This document shows, one piece after another, positions 1-10,022 of a stretch of DNA of 64,000 nt. Position 1 is the first letter of the stretch, and each line of letters starts with the position of its first letter. The DNA comes from Luteimonas sp. YGD11-2 (GTDB lineage: Bacteria > Pseudomonadota > Gammaproteobacteria > Xanthomonadales > Xanthomonadaceae), in NCBI RefSeq assembly GCF_004118975.1, contig NZ_CP035376.1:2604001-2668000 (forward strand), in the 5' to 3' direction. The notes beneath the pieces are model-generated. The model did no database searches. It saw nothing but the letters and a program-made list of their open reading frames with translations, and was not told the origin of the DNA. A program made the position numbers and the translations under genes.

Positions 1-1882
1 GCTGCGGGTCGCGCGCGGCCATGCGCTGCAGCGCCGCGCACTCGGCGCGATGCACGCTGATGCCGCGGCTGCGGGTGAGGTATCCGGTGATCGCCTCGCC
101 CGGCAACGGCCTGCAGCAACGCGCGATCTGCACCAGCAGGTTGTCGACACCGACCACGCTGAACTCGGAACTGCCCTTCGGCAGCCGGCGCGGTGGCGTG
201 CGCGCGAGGTTGGTGGTCTCGTCGACCGGCCTGCGCGCCTCGGCCTCGGCTTCGCCGAGCGCGCGGACGACCTGGTGCGGGCCGACATCGCCCAGCGCCA
301 CCAGCACGTACAGGTCATCGAGGGTGGCGGCATGGAAGCGCCTCAGCGCCGGTGCCGGATCGGCATGCTGCAGGCCCAGACGCTTGAGTTCGCGATCGAG
401 CAGGTCGCGGCCGGCCTGCACGTTGCGCTCGCGGTCGAGCGCGCGGAACCAGGCACGCACCTTGTCGCGCGAGCGGCCGCTGGCGAGATAGCCGTTGGCG
501 GCGTGCAGCCAGTCGCGACGCGGTTCCGCGGTCCTGCCGGTCAGCACCTCCACGCGGTCGCCGCTCTGCAGCCGGTGGTCGAGCGGGACGATGCGGCCGT
601 TGACCTTGGCGCCGCGGCAGCGGTGGCCGACCATCGTGTGCACGTGGTAGGCGAAGTCGAGCGGCGTCGCGCCGCGCGGCAGGTCGATGACCTCGCCCAT
701 CGGCGTCAGCGTGTAGATGCGGTCCTCGACCAGCTCGGTGTCGAGCGCGCCTGCCAGCCCGCCCTCGTCGCCGCCGTCCTGGTGCGATTCCAGCAGCCGC
801 CGCATCCATTCGATCTTGCGTTCGAGCGCGGCATCGCCGACGCCGCCTTCCTTGTAGCGCCAGTGCGCGGCCACGCCGAGTTCGGCCTGCTCGTGCATCT
901 CGAAGGTGCGGATCTGCACCTCCAGCGTCTTGCCTTCCGGCCCGACCACCGCCGTGTGCAACGAGCGGTAGTCGTTGCGCTTGGGGCGCGCGATGTAGTC
1001 GTCGAACTCGCTTGGGATCGGCGTCCACAGCGCATGCACGACGCCCAGCGCGGCGTAGCAGGCACCGACATCGTCCACCAGCACGCGCACCGCGCGCAGG
1101 TCGTACAGCTCGCCGATCGGCACGCCCTTGCGCTGCATCTTCTTCCAGATGCTGTAGATGTGCTTGGGGCGGCCGGCGACATCGGCATGCAGGCCCTGCG
1201 CGGCAAGCGCTTCGCGCAGGGTGCGCGTGACCTCGTCGATGTAGCGCTCGCGCCCGGAACGCTTGTCGTCGAGCAGGCCGGCGATGCGGCGATAGGTCTC
1301 CGGATCGAGGTGGCGGAACGCGAGGTCCTCGAGCTCCCACTTCAGCTGCCAGATACCGAGACGGTTGGCGAGCGGCGCATGGATGTCGCGGGTCAGCCGC
1401 GCCAGCGCGACGCGCTCGGGTTCCGGCCGCGTTGCCACCGCGCGCAGATGCGCGAGCTGCCGCGCAAGCAGGATCGGCACCACCCGCAGGTCACGCACGA
1501 TCGCCAGCAGCAACCGGCGCAAGCCCTCCTGGCCACCGCGGCCGACGCGCTCGGCGTGCAGTGCCCACACCTGGCGCGCGGCGCGCTGGCCATCGAGCAG
1601 CGCGGCGACGCGCGGATGCGCCTGTGCCAGCCGCGTCGCGGCATCGGGCGGCGGCTCGGGCAGCACGTGCAGGATCGCCGCGGCGATGACATCGGCATCG
1701 GCATTGAGCGTGGCCAGCGACTGCAGGGTATCCGCCAGCACCGGCCAGGGCTCGGCCGGCACCACCCGGGCGCCGGAGGCATCGCGCAACGCGGCCTCGA
1801 CCACCGTGCGCAGGGCAGGCGTCAACGCCGCGGTGGCGGGCAGCGACAACAGGGTTGCGGCGCTGGCGTCGACGGCCGACAC
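1..1882 (-). CDS. relA: RelA-type (p)ppGpp synthetase, 3' end outside window
   Basis: Makes the alarmone (p)ppGpp from ATP and GTP/GDP when ribosomes stall on uncharged tRNA. 627 residues are visible, and the gene runs off the left edge inside the C-terminal regulatory half. Order: a degenerate N-terminal HD region (no HD pair where SpoT has HDTVED, so hydrolase-dead, hence RelA rather than SpoT), the synthetase domain (IWKKMQRKGV, then RPKRNDYRSLHTAV and VQIRTFEMHEQAE), a TGS domain (IYTLTPMGEVIDLPRGATP) and the zinc-finger-like CCRPLPGE...GISVHRAEC segment. An in-frame stop at 1907-1909 leaves GTG at 1882 as the first usable start, giving MSAVDASAATLL. It is divergent from the secreted-protein gene at 1942. 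The ACT domain expected after the cysteines is not in the window. Confidence 0.93.
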   Translation of the reverse strand, partial: MSAVDASAATLLSLPATAALTPALRTVVEAALRDASGARVVPAEPWPVLADTLQSLATLNADADVIAAAILHVLPEPPPDAATRLAQAHPRVAALLDGQRAARQVWALHAERVGRGGQEGLRRLLLAIVRDLRVVPILLARQLAHLRAVATRPEPERVALARLTRDIHAPLANRLGIWQLKWELEDLAFRHLDPETYRRIAGLLDDKRSGRERYIDEVTRTLREALAAQGLHADVAGRPKHIYSIWKKMQRKGVPIGELYDLRAVRVLVDDVGACYAALGVVHALWTPIPSEFDDYIARPKRNDYRSLHTAVVGPEGKTLEVQIRTFEMHEQAELGVAAHWRYKEGGVGDAALERKIEWMRRLLESHQDGGDEGGLAGALDTELVEDRIYTLTPMGEVIDLPRGATPLDFAYHVHTMVGHRCRGAKVNGRIVPLDHRLQSGDRVEVLTGRTAEPRRDWLHAANGYLASGRSRDKVRAWFRALDRERNVQAGRDLLDRELKRLGLQHADPAPALRRFHAATLDDLYVLVALGDVGPHQVVRALGEAEAEARRPVDETTNLARTPPRRLPKGSSEFSVVGVDNLLVQIARCCRPLPGEAITGYLTRSRGISVHRAECAALQRMAARDPQ

Positions 1883-1941
1883 GGCATCACGACTCGGGTG
1901 GGCGCTCTACACTAGCCGCCACCTGCCCCGAGGAACAGACC

Positions 1942-2442
1942 ATGCGCAGCCTTTTCCATCCAGCACTGCTGGCCGCCGCCCTTCTGTCGAGCGGACCTGC
2001 CCTGGCGCAACAGGCACCACCGCTGCAGGAACAGATGACCGCCAACGAGTTCCGCGCCGCCGGCCTCGACAAGCTCAGTGCCGACGAGCTCGCCGCGCTC
2101 AACCGCTGGCTGGAACGCCGGGTCGGCGAACAGACTGCCGCCGCGGTCGAGCAGGCACGCGAGGAGGGCCGGCAGGAGGTGGTGACCAGGAACCGCGGCT
2201 TCTTCCACTTCGGCTCCGAGGAGCCCATCGAAAGCACGATCGCCGGCGAGTTCCGCGGCTTCGGCAAGGGCCGCCGCTACACCCTGGCCAATGGCCAGGT
2301 CTGGGAACAGACCGACAGTGCCAGCCTGGCCGGTGTGCGCCGGCAGGATATCGGCGTGCGCATCCGCCCCGGTGCGATCGGTGGCTGGTGGATGCAGGTG
2401 GACGGCTACAACACCACCGCGCGCGTGCAGCGGGTGGAATAG
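1942..2442 (+). CDS. Secreted protein of unknown function
   Basis: 166 residues. The N-terminus is a classical Sec signal peptide (MRSLFHPALLAAALL, then LAQ cleavage near residue 22). A helical, charged segment follows (ADELAALNRWLERRVGEQ...EQAREEGRQE), then a C-terminal part with FRGFGKGRRYTLANGQVWEQ and paired Trp/Gly residues that looks like a small beta domain. The ATG at 1942 is preceded by GAGGAA at about 1929-1935, and the signal peptide starts exactly there, so upstream in-frame codons are not used. I do not recognise a named family. It is probably periplasmic. It stands alone, divergent from relA and convergent with hrpA. Confidence 0.75.
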   Translation: MRSLFHPALLAAALLSSGPALAQQAPPLQEQMTANEFRAAGLDKLSADELAALNRWLERRVGEQTAAAVEQAREEGRQEVVTRNRGFFHFGSEEPIESTIAGEFRGFGKGRRYTLANGQVWEQTDSASLAGVRRQDIGVRIRPGAIGGWWMQVDGYNTTARVQRVE

Positions 2443-2501
2443 CGGTCGCCGAAGCCCGGTTCCTCCGTCGGCGCCCTCATCCGGCGCGGCGGGGCGGGTT
2501 C

Positions 2502-5500
2502 TCAGCCCTGCAATGCCTCCAGGCGCCTCGCCAGCTTCTTGGGCGACACGCCGCCGCGCGCGCCGAGTTCCTGCGCATGCAGTGACACCCGCAGTTCCTC
2601 GAGGTCCTGGCGGAACGCGCGCCATTCCGGATCGGACGCAATGCCATCGGCTTCGGCCTCGACCAGCGCATCGACGAAGGGCTTGAGTTCGAGCATGCGC
2701 TGCTGGTCGCGCAACGGGTCGCGCAGCGCGCGTTCGGCACGCAGCGACAGCGCCTGCAGGTAACGCGGCATCTGGTCGAGCAGCGCATCCGGCGTGGTTG
2801 ACAGAAAGCCCGGCGGCGCGAGGCTGTCGAGATGCGCGCGCATGTCGTCGAGGTTGGCGCGTGCCCAGCCCATCAGCCCGCCCTCGAGGCGGCCGCGGAT
2901 GTCGGCGATGCTGTCGAGCACACGTTCGGCCAGCTGCAGCCGGCGCATCGCCTCGCCGAACAGTTCGCGCCCGATCGCGTCGCGCCGGTCCGCGAACGCG
3001 GCGGCGTCGCGGATCGTCTCCAGGCCATCGGCGGCGAGTGCGATGAACGCGCCCTCGACCAGATCGTCGCGCAGCGGGTCGCCACCTTCCGGGCGCACCG
3101 CGCGCGGTGCCGCGGCTTCGATCGCGGCATACAGCAGCGCGGTCTTCGGCTTCGCGGTGAGCTGCTTGCGCGCCTGCCGCAGCTTCGCATCCAGCGCGAT
3201 ACGCAGCAGCCGGCGCACGCCGCCCGGGTGCCGGCGCGCGGCCTCCGCGGCATCGGCGTACACCGCAAGCCGCGCGCTGTCGCCGGCATCGTCGAGCGCG
3301 GGATATGCGGTGATGCCACCGGCGCCGGGCACCGACCGCGGCACCGGCGTGTCCGGGAACGTGGTCAGGCCGGTCTGCGCGAGCCCCTCCGCCGCGCGCT
3401 CGGCGAATGCCGCGTCGGCGTCGGCGCCGAAGCGCGCACGCAGCGCCGCGAGGTCGCGCGATTCCGCAAGCACCTGGCGGCCGTCGCGTGCGAGCAACCG
3501 CAGGTTCATGCGCAGGTGCGGCTCCAGCGCCTCTTCGTTGAAATCTGTGGCGGCCACGTCGACGCCGGTCAGGCGCTTGAGGAAGCGCGCCAGCACGCCG
3601 GTGAACGCATCGGCCCCGGGCTGGCGATGGGCTTCGGCGAAGGCGCGGGCGAAGTCCGGCACCGGCACGAAGTTGCGGCGCAGGGCCTTGGGTAGCCCGC
3701 GGATCAGTGCCGCCGCACGGTCCTCGGCGAAGCCGGGCGCAAGCCACGACAGCCGCGCGGGATCGAGTGCGTTCAACAGGTGCAGCGGCACCCGCACGGT
3801 CATGCCGTCGTCGACCGCGCCGGGCTCGAAGCGGTAACCGACCTCCAGGCGTGCATTGCCGACCGCCAGCACCTTGGGGAAGCGGTCGGCATCGGTCTCG
3901 TCGGCGACCAGCAGGTCGTCGCGCGTCCATGCCAGCGCGTCGCGCTCGGCGGGCGACGCCTTCTTCCACCACGCCTCCAGCGAACGCGCATCGACGATGC
4001 CGGCCGGAATGCGGTCGTGGTACCACTGCTGCATCCATTCCTCGTCGACCACCAGGCCCACGCGGCGCTGCTTGGCCTCCTCCTCGCGCGCCTGCGCCAG
4101 CGTGGCCAGGTTGCGCGCCAGGAACGTCGCACGCAGGTTGATCTCGCCGGTGACCAGGCCGTCGCGCAGGAACATCGCGCGCGCCTCGTCGGGGTACAGG
4201 CACCCGTAGTCGACCGGCCGTTTCGGCGCCAGCACCAGCCCGAACAGGCTGACCTGCTCGCTGCCGATCACCCGGCCCTGCGCACGCGACCAGTGCGGAT
4301 CGTGGTGGCGGCGCGCCAGCAGGTGCGGCAGTTCGGCGATCGCCCAGTCCGGCTCGATGGTGGCATTGGTCAGCGCCCACACCTTTTCGGTATCGAGCAG
4401 CGTCGCCGACAGCACCCACGGCGGCGGCCTGCGCGCAAGCGTGGATCCCGGAAACAGCTGGAAGCGGCGCCCGCGAGGGCCCTCGTACTGGCCGCGATCA
4501 CCACGATGGCCGAGCTGGGTCGGCAGGCCCACCAGCAGCGCACGATGCAGGGCTGCGTAGCCACGCGCGTCCATCACCGGCACCGGATCCGCGCCGGCAG
4601 CAGGCTCACGCAACGGCGTGCGTCCCTGCTCCACCGCCCAGCCGAGATCGGCGCACTGCAGCTTCAGCTGGCGATGCAGCTCGCGCCATTCGCGCAGGCG
4701 CAGGAAACCGAGGAAGTGCTTCTCCGCCCAGCGCCGCAGCTGCGACTGGGTGAGTTCCTCGTGGGCGCCGCGATAGGCCTCCCACAGTTTCAGGATCCCG
4801 ACGAACTCCGAGCGCGGGTCGGCGAACAGCGCATGCGCGTTGTCGGCCGCCGCGCGCTGGTCGGCGGGGCGTTCGCGCGGATCCTGGATGCCGAGGAAGG
4901 CGGCGATCGCCAGCATCGGTTCGAGGCAACCATGCGCCTGTGCGGCCACCAGCATCCGCGCCAGCTTCACGTCCACCGGCAGCCGCGCCATGGTGCGGCC
5001 GGTCGCGGTGAGCCTGCGCTCGCCATCCACCGCGCCGAGCTCGGTCAGCTGCTGCCAGCCGTCGGCGATCGCGCGCGGGTCCGGCGCTTCCAGGAACGGG
5101 AAATCCTCGATGACCCGGCTGTTGGTCGCGGCGCGTTTCGGCGATGCCGACGCACGGCTCCCGATGTCGCCCAGGCCCAGCCACAGCATGCGCAGGATCA
5201 CCCCCGCCAGCGCGGCGCGGCGGATCTCCGGATCCGTGTACTGCGGCCGCGAAAGGAAATCGGCTTCCGAATACAGCCGGATGCAGGTCCCGGGTGCGAT
5301 GCGCCCGCAGCGGCCCTTGCGCTGGTCGGCGGCGGCCTGCGAGACCGGCTCGATGTGCAGGCGGTCGAGCTTCTGCCGCGGGCTGTAGCGCTTGACCCGC
5401 GCGAAGCCGGGATCGACGACGTAATGGATGCGCGGCACCGTCAGCGAGGTTTCGGCGACGTTGGTCGCCAGCACGATGCGCCGCAGCGGACCGGGATTGA

Positions 5501-6620
5501 ACACCCGGTCCTGGTCGCGCGTGGACAGCCGCGCATACAGCGGCAGCACCTCGGTATGGCGGTATTTGCGGCGCTCCAGCGCCTGGTGGGCGTCGCGGAT
5601 CTCGCGCTCGCCGGGCAGGAACACCAGCACGTCGCCGATGCCGCCGGGGCCGCGCGCCTCGCGCATGATCTCGTCGCAGGCGGCGACGATGCCGTCGAGC
5701 ACCGAAACGGTCTCGGCGCCGTCATCGCTGCGTGGGCTGCGGCCGGCCGCGGCGCCAGGCGTGTCGGCGTCGCTCTGCGCAGCTTCGCCCAGCGGCCGCC
5801 AGCGCACCTCGACCGGATAACCGCGCCCTTCCACGTTGACCACCGGCGCATCGTTGAAGTGTTTCGAGAAGCGTTCGGTGTCGATCGTTGCCGAGGTGAC
5901 GATCACCTTGAGGTCGCGGCGGCGCTCGAGCAGCTGCTTGAGATAGCCCAGCAGGAAGTCGATGTTGAGGCTGCGCTCGTGCGCCTCGTCGACGATGATC
6001 GTGTCGTAGGCCGACAGCCAGCGGTCGGACGCGATCTCCGCCAGCAGGATGCCGTCGGTCATGAACTTCACCGCGGTGCGTTCGCCGACCTGGTCGTTGA
6101 AGCGAACCTGGAAACCGACCGCGCCGCCCAGCGGCACCTTCAGCTCCTCCGCCACCCGGCGCGCCACCGCACGCGCGGCGATGCGCCGCGGCTGGGTGCA
6201 GCCGATCATGCCGGCGGCGCCGCGCCCGGCCTGCAGGCACAGTTTGGGCAGCTGGGTGGTCTTGCCCGACCCGGTCTCACCGGCGATCACCACCACCTGG
6301 TGGTTGCGGATCAGCTCGACGATGCGCCCGGCCTCGCTGGCGATCGGCAGCGACGGGTCGACGTCGGCCCGCGGCAGTGCCGCGGCGCGCGTCTCGCGGG
6401 TGGCGACCGAAGCCGCCAGCGCCTGTTCGAACGCCTGCTGCGCGGCGGCATCGTCCGCCCGCGCCCGCCAGCGCGACCACAGGCCGTGCAGCCGCCCGCG
6501 GTCGCCCGACAGGGCACCGTCGATCGCCGCGCGCGCCGCCTGCAGGGCGGGATCGGGGCGCGCAGGGGCGCGGGGCGGGCGGGGCGTCTTGGGTGCTTGC
6601 AAGCGGGTCTTCCAGGTCAC
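2502..6620 (-). CDS. hrpA: ATP-dependent RNA helicase HrpA (DEAH box)
   Basis: A large DEAH-box RNA helicase of about 1372 residues; the HrpA family is about 1300. In E. coli it acts on RNA and stalled ribosomes. Motifs in order: Walker A GETGSGKT (residues about 114-121), DEAH (about 211-214), VTSATID, the motif VI region RKGRCGRIAPG, then HA2/OB-fold sequence and the long C-terminal HrpA extension ending near KKLARRLEALQG. The start is uncertain. GTG at 6620 (VTWKTRLQAPKT) is preferred. An ATG at 6656 is possible but would leave almost no space to the divergent dps gene, whose start is at 6676. No sign of truncation. Confidence 0.93.
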   Translation of the reverse strand: MTWKTRLQAPKTPRPPRAPARPDPALQAARAAIDGALSGDRGRLHGLWSRWRARADDAAAQQAFEQALAASVATRETRAAALPRADVDPSLPIASEAGRIVELIRNHQVVVIAGETGSGKTTQLPKLCLQAGRGAAGMIGCTQPRRIAARAVARRVAEELKVPLGGAVGFQVRFNDQVGERTAVKFMTDGILLAEIASDRWLSAYDTIIVDEAHERSLNIDFLLGYLKQLLERRRDLKVIVTSATIDTERFSKHFNDAPVVNVEGRGYPVEVRWRPLGEAAQSDADTPGAAAGRSPRSDDGAETVSVLDGIVAACDEIMREARGPGGIGDVLVFLPGEREIRDAHQALERRKYRHTEVLPLYARLSTRDQDRVFNPGPLRRIVLATNVAETSLTVPRIHYVVDPGFARVKRYSPRQKLDRLHIEPVSQAAADQRKGRCGRIAPGTCIRLYSEADFLSRPQYTDPEIRRAALAGVILRMLWLGLGDIGSRASASPKRAATNSRVIEDFPFLEAPDPRAIADGWQQLTELGAVDGERRLTATGRTMARLPVDVKLARMLVAAQAHGCLEPMLAIAAFLGIQDPRERPADQRAAADNAHALFADPRSEFVGILKLWEAYRGAHEELTQSQLRRWAEKHFLGFLRLREWRELHRQLKLQCADLGWAVEQGRTPLREPAAGADPVPVMDARGYAALHRALLVGLPTQLGHRGDRGQYEGPRGRRFQLFPGSTLARRPPPWVLSATLLDTEKVWALTNATIEPDWAIAELPHLLARRHHDPHWSRAQGRVIGSEQVSLFGLVLAPKRPVDYGCLYPDEARAMFLRDGLVTGEINLRATFLARNLATLAQAREEEAKQRRVGLVVDEEWMQQWYHDRIPAGIVDARSLEAWWKKASPAERDALAWTRDDLLVADETDADRFPKVLAVGNARLEVGYRFEPGAVDDGMTVRVPLHLLNALDPARLSWLAPGFAEDRAAALIRGLPKALRRNFVPVPDFARAFAEAHRQPGADAFTGVLARFLKRLTGVDVAATDFNEEALEPHLRMNLRLLARDGRQVLAESRDLAALRARFGADADAAFAERAAEGLAQTGLTTFPDTPVPRSVPGAGGITAYPALDDAGDSARLAVYADAAEAARRHPGGVRRLLRIALDAKLRQARKQLTAKPKTALLYAAIEAAAPRAVRPEGGDPLRDDLVEGAFIALAADGLETIRDAAAFADRRDAIGRELFGEAMRRLQLAERVLDSIADIRGRLEGGLMGWARANLDDMRAHLDSLAPPGFLSTTPDALLDQMPRYLQALSLRAERALRDPLRDQQRMLELKPFVDALVEAEADGIASDPEWRAFRQDLEELRVSLHAQELGARGGVSPKKLARRLEALQG

Positions 6621-6675
6621 ACATCGGCCACGGCGGCTGCCGTATTGTCGCCGCATCCACCCAATGGAGCTTGAA

Positions 6676-7239
6676 ATGGCCAGTGAACAGAACCCCAGCC
6701 CTGACGCATCCACCCATGCCTCGGTGCAGACCACCGCATCGCCGGAGCCGCAATCGCGCGCGCCCGCCATCGACATCGGTATTCCCGAGGAGGATCGCCG
6801 GAAGATCGCCCAAGCGCTGTCGGTGTTCCTTGCCGATGCCTACACGCTGTACCTCAAGACCCACAACTTCCACTGGAACGTGACCGGGCCGATGTTCAAC
6901 GCCCTGCACAACATGTTCGAGCAGCAGTACACCGAGCAGTGGAACGCACTCGACGACGTCGCCGAACGCATCCGCGCGCTGGGCTACAACGCCCCGGGCT
7001 CGTACGCGGAATTCATCGAGCTGACCTCGATCAAGGAAGAGCCTGGCCTCGAGAAGGCCGCGGACTGGCGAGAAATGGTGCGCCAGCTGGTGGAGGGCAA
7101 CGAGGCCGTCTGCCGCAGCGCGCGCGTGGCGCTCGAGATTGCAGACGACGGCGACGACGACCCGACCGAGGACCTGCTGACCCAGCGTCTGCAGACCCAC
7201 GAGAAGTACGCCTGGATGCTGCGCTCGCTGCTGCAGTGA
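6676..7239 (+). CDS. dps: Dps family DNA-binding ferritin-like protein
   Basis: A 187-residue ferritin-like protein that stores iron and protects DNA during oxidative stress or starvation. The ferroxidase-site pattern is visible: THNFHWNVTGPMFNALHNMF followed by Y-x-x-x-W-N-A-L-D-D-V-A-E-R-I, giving the His, Asp and Glu ligands used across the subunit interface. An N-terminal extension of about 35 residues rich in Ser, Pro and Thr precedes the four-helix bundle and could contact DNA, as in other Dps tails. ATG 6676 is chosen because GGAG sits five bases upstream of the TTGAA spacer; an in-frame ATG at 6664 lacks a ribosome site. Divergent from hrpA. Confidence 0.92.
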   Translation: MASEQNPSPDASTHASVQTTASPEPQSRAPAIDIGIPEEDRRKIAQALSVFLADAYTLYLKTHNFHWNVTGPMFNALHNMFEQQYTEQWNALDDVAERIRALGYNAPGSYAEFIELTSIKEEPGLEKAADWREMVRQLVEGNEAVCRSARVALEIADDGDDDPTEDLLTQRLQTHEKYAWMLRSLLQ

Positions 7240-7240
7240 C

Positions 7241-7264
7241 CCGTTAGGAAGATGCTTCTTACGG
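7241..7264 (+). terminator. Imperfect hairpin just after dps
   Basis: CCGTTAGGAAG and CTTCTTACGG can pair around an ATG loop, two bases after the dps stop. The stem has a bulge and no long T-run follows, so termination strength is doubtful. Confidence 0.35.
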
Positions 7265-7340
7265 CTCCGGCGTGATGGCAGACAGGCGGCCTGTCCGTGC
7301 GTCCGTGAGTTGCTCCGTTGTTGCTTCGCGCCGCCCGCCG

Positions 7341-7445
7341 CGCGCCTTGGCGGGTGTGCTCCCCCGGCCGGAGTCCACGTCCAGCGACCACGGCCGGCGC
7401 CGGCCCTCCATTGGCCGGCTGTCCGCACACCCGCCGGTGCACGCG
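7341..7445 (-). repeat. Composite repeat, copy A: T2 palindrome
   Basis: First of five T2 palindromes in the window (others at 10023, 31136, 31430 and 42886). Outer arms GGCGGGTGTGC and GCACACCCGCC pair. Two inner hairpins are formed by GCCGGCC/GGCCGGC-type arms. The conserved hairpin-2 loop reads GTGGTCGCTGGACG on the minus strand. The copy lies in the 702 bp gene-free gap between dps and recQ (7240-7941). Flanks carry the shared boxes GGGCGGCGCG (outside) and a CCGGCGG-type box (inside). Confidence 0.8.
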
Positions 7446-7694
7446 ACGGGCCCGGGCATCCGCCGGCTCCGGCACGGGAATCAACAGTGGTGGTGCAGGC
7501 GTCGCCTGCCGCTGAGATGCCCGCCTCACGCGTTCGGCAGTTCCGCTTGGCGGTCGGCAGGTACGACACGGCCTCAACGCCGGCAGCGGCGGCAATGGCG
7601 CAATGGCGGTAGAGGCGGCAGGCCGAAAGTCGCCGCCACGAGGCCCTGGTTCTCGCCGTTGATCTCTTCCGGAAACGCGACGACGGTTCGGGGC

Positions 7695-7804
7695 CCGCCG
7701 CGGCCGCAGGGGGATGTCCAGAGCCGGCCATGGATGGCCGGCGGCCGGATGTGGGAGCCGGACGCGGAGATATCCAGCTGGGCATCCCCCTGGGGCCGCG
7801 GCGG
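7695..7804 (-). repeat. Composite repeat, copy A: T1 palindrome
   Basis: A T1 palindrome with about 22 bp of outer stem: CCGCCGCGGCCGCAGGGGG on the left pairs with CCCCCTGGGGCCGCGGCGG on the right, with one mismatch. The inside has GCCGGCCAT/ATGGCCGGC and a second weaker hairpin whose loop reads GTGGGAGCCGGACGCGGAG. It is separated from the T2 of this copy by about 250 bp, roughly twice the distance in the other copies. The extra bases (about 7470-7640) show nothing I recognise. Confidence 0.8.
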
Positions 7805-7941
7805 CTGGCGTACGACCAGCAGGTGCGGTCCGGCTTCGCCGTCGGGCGACGGATCCGCGCCCATCCACTTGTCGCCGCTTCCGGACCCGACACCGGACCT
7901 CCTGACCGCGGCTCACGGGATCCGCACGGTATCCTGTGCCG

Positions 7942-9771
7942 ATGTCGCGCACCGCCCACGCAGTACTGCAGAACGTCTTCGGCCATGCCGCCTTCCGCGG
8001 CGAACAGGCGTCCATCGTCGACCATGTAGCGTCGGGGAATGACGCCCTGGTGCTGATGCCCACCGGCGGCGGCAAGTCGTTGTGCTACCAGGTGCCGGCG
8101 CTGCTGCGCGACGGCTGCGCCATCGTCATTTCGCCGCTGATCGCGCTGATGCAGGACCAGGTCGAAGCGCTGCGCCAGCTCGGCGTGCGCGCGGCCTACC
8201 TCAATTCCACCCTCGATGCCGCCGAAGCGCAGGCGGTGGAACAGCAGCTTCGCGAAGGTGGCCTGGATCTCGTGTACGTCGCCCCCGAGCGGCTGCTGAC
8301 CGGGCGCTTCCTGTCACTGCTGGAGCGTGCACGGATCGCGCTGTTCGCGATCGACGAAGCGCATTGCGTGTCGCAGTGGGGCCACGATTTCCGCCCCGAA
8401 TACCGCGAGCTCACCATTCTCCACGAGCGCTGGCCGGAGGTGCCGCGCATCGCGCTGACCGCCACCGCGGATCCGCCCACCCAGCGCGAGATCGCCGAGC
8501 GCCTGCAGCTCGAGGACGCGCGCCGTTTCGTCAGCTCGTTCGACCGCCCCAACATCCGCTACCACGTCGTGCAGAAGGACGACGCCCGCCGCCAGCTGCT
8601 GGACTTCCTGCAGGCGCATCGCGGCAGCGCCGGCATCGTCTACTGCATGTCGCGGCGCAAGGTCGAGGAGACCGCGGAATGGCTGGTGGCGCAGGGTGTG
8701 GACGCCCTCCCCTACCACGCCGGCCTCGAGTCACGCCTGCGCGCCACCCACCAGCGCCGCTTCCTGCGCGAGGACGGCGTGGTGATGGTGGCCACGATCG
8801 CGTTCGGCATGGGCATCGACAAGCCGGACGTGCGCTTCGTCGCCCATACCGACCTGCCGAAATCGATCGAGGGCTACTACCAGGAAACCGGCCGCGCCGG
8901 CCGTGATGGCGAGGCCGCCGATGCCTGGATGTGCTACGGCCTGGGCGACCTGGTGCTGCTGCGGCAGATGATCGAGCAGTCGGAATCGGGCGAGGAACGC
9001 AAGCGCCTGGAGCATCGCAAGCTCGACCAGCTGGTGGGCTACGCCGAGACCATGGCCTGCCGTCGCCGGGTGCTGCTGGCAAGCTTCGGCGAGCGCTACA
9101 CCCCTGCGGGTGCGAGCGGCAGCGGCGAGCACGATTGCGGCAACTGCGACAACTGCCTGCAGCCACCGGAGAGCTGGGACGCCACGGTCGCGGCGCAGAA
9201 GGCGCTGAGCGCGGTGTTCCGCAGCGGCCAGCGTTTCGGCGCCGCGCATGTGATCGACATCCTGCGCGGTGCCGATACCGAGAAGGTGCGCCAGTTCGGC
9301 CATGACCGCCTGAGCACCTACGGCGTGGGCGCCGAACTCGACGCGCGCGCGTGGCGCGGGGTATTCCGCCAGCTGGTCGCGCACGGGCTGCTGGAGGTGG
9401 ATGCACAGGGCCATGGCGCGCTGCGCCTGACCGAGGCCAGCCGCGCCGTTCTGCGCGGCGAGCAGGGCGTGCGCCTGCGCAAGCTGCCGCCGGCGCGCAG
9501 CGGCGGCGGCGGTGCGCGCGCGACCAGTGCCGCCGCAGCGGTGCCGGCACCGGACCAGCCGCTGTTCGAGGCCCTGCGTGCGATGCGCGGCCGCCTGGCC
9601 CGCGAACAGAACGTGCCGGCCTACGTGATCTTCCACGACGCCACCCTGCGCGAGATCGCCGCACGGCGCCCGAAGAGCCTGCCCGCACTGGGCGGCATCG
9701 GCGGCATCGGCGCCGGCAAGCTCGAGCGCTACGGCGAAGCGGTGCTGGACGTGGTGTTCGAGCACGATTGA
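7942..9771 (+). CDS. recQ: ATP-dependent DNA helicase RecQ
   Basis: A 3'-5' DNA helicase of 609 residues acting in RecF-pathway recombination and fork repair. Visible: Walker [12 protein letters not shown] (about 40-50), the DEAH box in [19 protein letters not shown], helicase motif VI in [12 protein letters not shown], the zinc-binding cysteines (MACRRR, then DCGNCDNC), the winged-helix region, and a C-terminal HRDC domain beginning [18 protein letters not shown]. Length and order are complete. ATG 7942 is preferred over the GTG two codons upstream; neither has a convincing ribosome site. Composite repeats flank the gene on both sides. Confidence 0.95.
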   Translation: MSRTAHAVLQNVFGHAAFRGEQASIVDHVASGNDALVLMPTGGGKSLCYQVPALLRDGCAIVISPLIALMQDQVEALRQLGVRAAYLNSTLDAAEAQAVEQQLREGGLDLVYVAPERLLTGRFLSLLERARIALFAIDEAHCVSQWGHDFRPEYRELTILHERWPEVPRIALTATADPPTQREIAERLQLEDARRFVSSFDRPNIRYHVVQKDDARRQLLDFLQAHRGSAGIVYCMSRRKVEETAEWLVAQGVDALPYHAGLESRLRATHQRRFLREDGVVMVATIAFGMGIDKPDVRFVAHTDLPKSIEGYYQETGRAGRDGEAADAWMCYGLGDLVLLRQMIEQSESGEERKRLEHRKLDQLVGYAETMACRRRVLLASFGERYTPAGASGSGEHDCGNCDNCLQPPESWDATVAAQKALSAVFRSGQRFGAAHVIDILRGADTEKVRQFGHDRLSTYGVGAELDARAWRGVFRQLVAHGLLEVDAQGHGALRLTEASRAVLRGEQGVRLRKLPPARSGGGGARATSAAAAVPAPDQPLFEALRAMRGRLAREQNVPAYVIFHDATLREIAARRPKSLPALGGIGGIGAGKLERYGEAVLDVVFEHD

Positions 9772-9787
9772 GGTCATTCCGGGTGGC

Positions 9788-9896
9788 CCGCCGCGGCCAC
9801 AGGGGATGCCCAGCCGGATATCTCCGCGTCCTGCTACCACATCCGGCCGCCGGCCATCCATGGCCGACTCTGGACATCCCCCTGCGTCCGCGACGG
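9788..9896 (+). repeat. Composite repeat, copy B: T1 palindrome
   Basis: AGGGGATGCCC on the left pairs with GGACATCCCCCT on the right, within longer outer arms. Inner hairpins use GCCGGAT/ATCCGGC-like arms and GGCCAT/ATGGCC. The gap between recQ and lhr (9772-10215, 444 bp, convergent genes) holds only this copy. Confidence 0.82.
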
Positions 9897-10022
9897 GCTC
9901 CGACCTGTCGTCGTCCCGGGGGACGACCAGATCAACGACGGAGAACGCGCGCGCGGGGGAGAAGGCCCCGCGGTGGTCGCTGTTGATCTCCGCGCCGAAG
10001 CCGGCGGAAGCAGGAGCCGGTC

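Noticed and set aside
50-1915. Long plus-strand open frame opposite relA, and similar frames opposite hrpA, lhr, aspS and the ABC-F gene
   Set aside because: Arg/Ala/His/Gln-rich translations with no motifs, antisense to genes with clear family motifs. They are by-products of high GC content.
7240-7941. Small genes in the dps-recQ gap
   Set aside because: Open frames cross the palindromic repeats, lack ribosome sites and have Arg/Pro-rich translations typical of GC-rich non-coding DNA.
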